NCBI GenBank assembly: GCA_003646745.1
Contig: QMLM01000096.1
Span: forward strand, 1 to 6,586
DNA length: 6,586 bases
Direction of reading: 5' to 3'
Origin: Deltaproteobacteria bacterium
GTDB taxonomy: Bacteria; Desulfobacterota; B13-G15; RBG-16-54-18
Shown here: one piece after another, positions 5,859-6,586 of the stretch
How the letters are laid out: the number at the start of each line of letters is the position of its first letter
How positions within the stretch are numbered: the stretch's first letter is position 1
Position numbers and translations under genes: made by a program
The notes under the pieces: generated by a model
Told to the model about the DNA's origin: nothing
What the model saw: only the letters and a program-made list of their open reading frames with translations
Database searches by the model: none

Positions 5859-6586
5859 CTGTAACTCCGTAAAGTAAGGTTTTCGCCTCCCTATCAATCC
5901 AGCGTATCAATTTGGTGAGGGTATCGCTTGCTCCTACCTCCACAAAACATTTGACCCCATCGGCGATGAGAGATCTTACACACCCCTCCCAGTCCACAGG
6001 TCTATATAGTTGCTGTACTAAAAATTCCCTAATTTCGGCGGGATCACGCAGGGGTTGCCCACCCCAATGGCTTATGAGAGGAATCTGAGGAGCACTTATA
6101 CGGAAGTCATTAAGGAGATGCCGCACTTGTTCTTTTATTGGTTCCATCAAAGGAGAGTGGAGGGGAACATTGAAAGTGAGGCGTTGGACGGAGATAGCGC
6201 CCCTTTTCAGAGCCAACTCCATCCCATCATTTACAGCGACCACTTTCCCGGAGATGACAAAATGTTGGGACCCATTTAAGTTAGCCACATATAGGTCATC
6301 AATCTCCTGACATATCCTCTGGACATCGTCTCGATCAAGGCCTATTATCGCAGCCATTGCCCCCGGCCTCTTACTGCCCATCTCCTCCAAGATAAGACCT
6401 ATTCCCTTGACCATCTCCAGGCCATCCTCAAAGGTAACAGACCCTGCAGCCGCCAAAGCAGCATAAATACCCATGCTGTGCTCAGTGATGATCTCCCACC
6501 TCCCCCCTTCTCGACGATATCGGTCAAAGCAGATCATGCACAAAAGGTAACTAGCCACCTGCAACTTGAGGTTTAAACACCTATCC
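5848..6586 (-). CDS. FabD-like acyltransferase with altered active site, 5' end off the window
   Basis: The frame is open from the stop (5848-5850) to the right edge, giving 246 codons; FabD is about 309 residues, so the N-terminus with the GQGSQ motif, some 60 residues, is off the window. A TTG at 6562-6564 is in frame but lies inside the conserved domain and is unlikely to be the start. The enzyme should move an acyl group from CoA to a carrier protein. Numbered from that TTG codon, the nucleophile is Ser30 in EHSMG (normally GHSxG), the catalytic histidine is His136 in NVPLHSPLME, the NLN pair (95-97) matches FabD NFN, and QQLYRPVDW matches QLYNPVQW. GAMAAIIGLD (68-77) is identical to E. 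coli FabD as I recall it. The arginine that binds the malonyl carboxylate (MRGK in FabD) is isoleucine here (VKGIGL, Ile55), and the Gly before His-Ser and the Glu after GHSLG are also changed. It is therefore an acyltransferase relative, probably not the housekeeping FabD. Confidence 0.88.
   Translation of the reverse strand, partial: DRCLNLKLQVASYLLCMICFDRYRREGGRWEIITEHSMGIYAALAAAGSVTFEDGLEMVKGIGLILEEMGSKRPGAMAAIIGLDRDDVQRICQEIDDLYVANLNGSQHFVISGKVVAVNDGMELALKRGAISVQRLTFNVPLHSPLMEPIKEQVRHLLNDFRISAPQIPLISHWGGQPLRDPAEIREFLVQQLYRPVDWEGCVRSLIADGVKCFVEVGASDTLTKLIRWIDREAKTLLYGVTDDP
5859..5868 (-). promoter_or_regulatory. Ribosome binding site deciding the thioesterase start
   Basis: GGAG (5865-5868, minus strand) lies 6 bases before ATG 5856-5858, inside the last codons of the acyltransferase. 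The upstream in-frame TTG (5895-5897) would add 13 residues with no counterpart in the family. Confidence 0.7.

Noticed and set aside
5895..5897. TTG start adding 13 residues to the thioesterase
   Set aside because: A well-spaced GGAG precedes the downstream ATG at 5856-5858, and the extra residues have no counterpart in hotdog thioesterases.
6562..6564. TTG as the start of the acyltransferase
   Set aside because: The frame stays open to the window edge, and the codon falls within the conserved acyltransferase domain, after the point where the N-terminal GQGSQ region should be.
1..6586. CRISPR array, tRNA/rRNA, insertion sequence or defence system
   Set aside because: No spaced direct repeats, no RNA-gene signatures, no transposase motifs or terminal repeats, and no defence protein family were seen; the GIY-YIG protein is of the DUF123 type, not a homing or restriction nuclease.

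Overview
The window carries one strand of tightly packed bacterial genes, all transcribed on the minus strand (right to left), with no RNA gene, mobile element or CRISPR array visible. Seven protein genes fill it: an acyltransferase of the FabD type (cut by the right edge), a 4-hydroxybenzoyl-CoA-type (hotdog) thioesterase, two cobalamin-binding radical SAM enzymes, a small GIY-YIG/DUF123 protein, a 12-helix MFS transporter, and a 3-hydroxyacyl-CoA dehydrogenase family protein (cut by the left edge).

Right part (about 2661-6586): acyltransferase, thioesterase, radical SAM 1 and radical SAM 2 are coupled by overlaps or gaps of 11, 1 and 4 bases, so they almost certainly form one operon. The combination of an acyl loader, an acyl releaser and two C-H-chemistry enzymes suggests a pathway that builds or modifies an acyl chain held on a carrier protein (polyketide-like or unusual lipid). 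Ketosynthase and carrier protein, if present, would lie beyond the right edge. The acyltransferase lacks the arginine that holds the malonyl carboxylate in FabD, which hints at a different acyl substrate. Middle part (984-2649): the DUF123 protein and the MFS exporter follow with gaps of 11 and 31 bases and could be read through from the same operon; the transporter could export the product. Left part (1-905): after a 78-base gap comes the dehydrogenase, whose arginine codon use (3 of 24 AGR) contrasts sharply with the neighbouring transporter (15 of 18 AGR), suggesting a different history.

Organism: medium GC, heavy AGG/AGA/ATA use, frequent TTG/GTG starts, cobalamin-dependent radical SAM enzymes and a free-standing DUF123 protein fit an anaerobic bacterium, perhaps a thermophile or a member of Desulfobacterota or a candidate phylum. 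This is an inference of low certainty; no marker gene is present.
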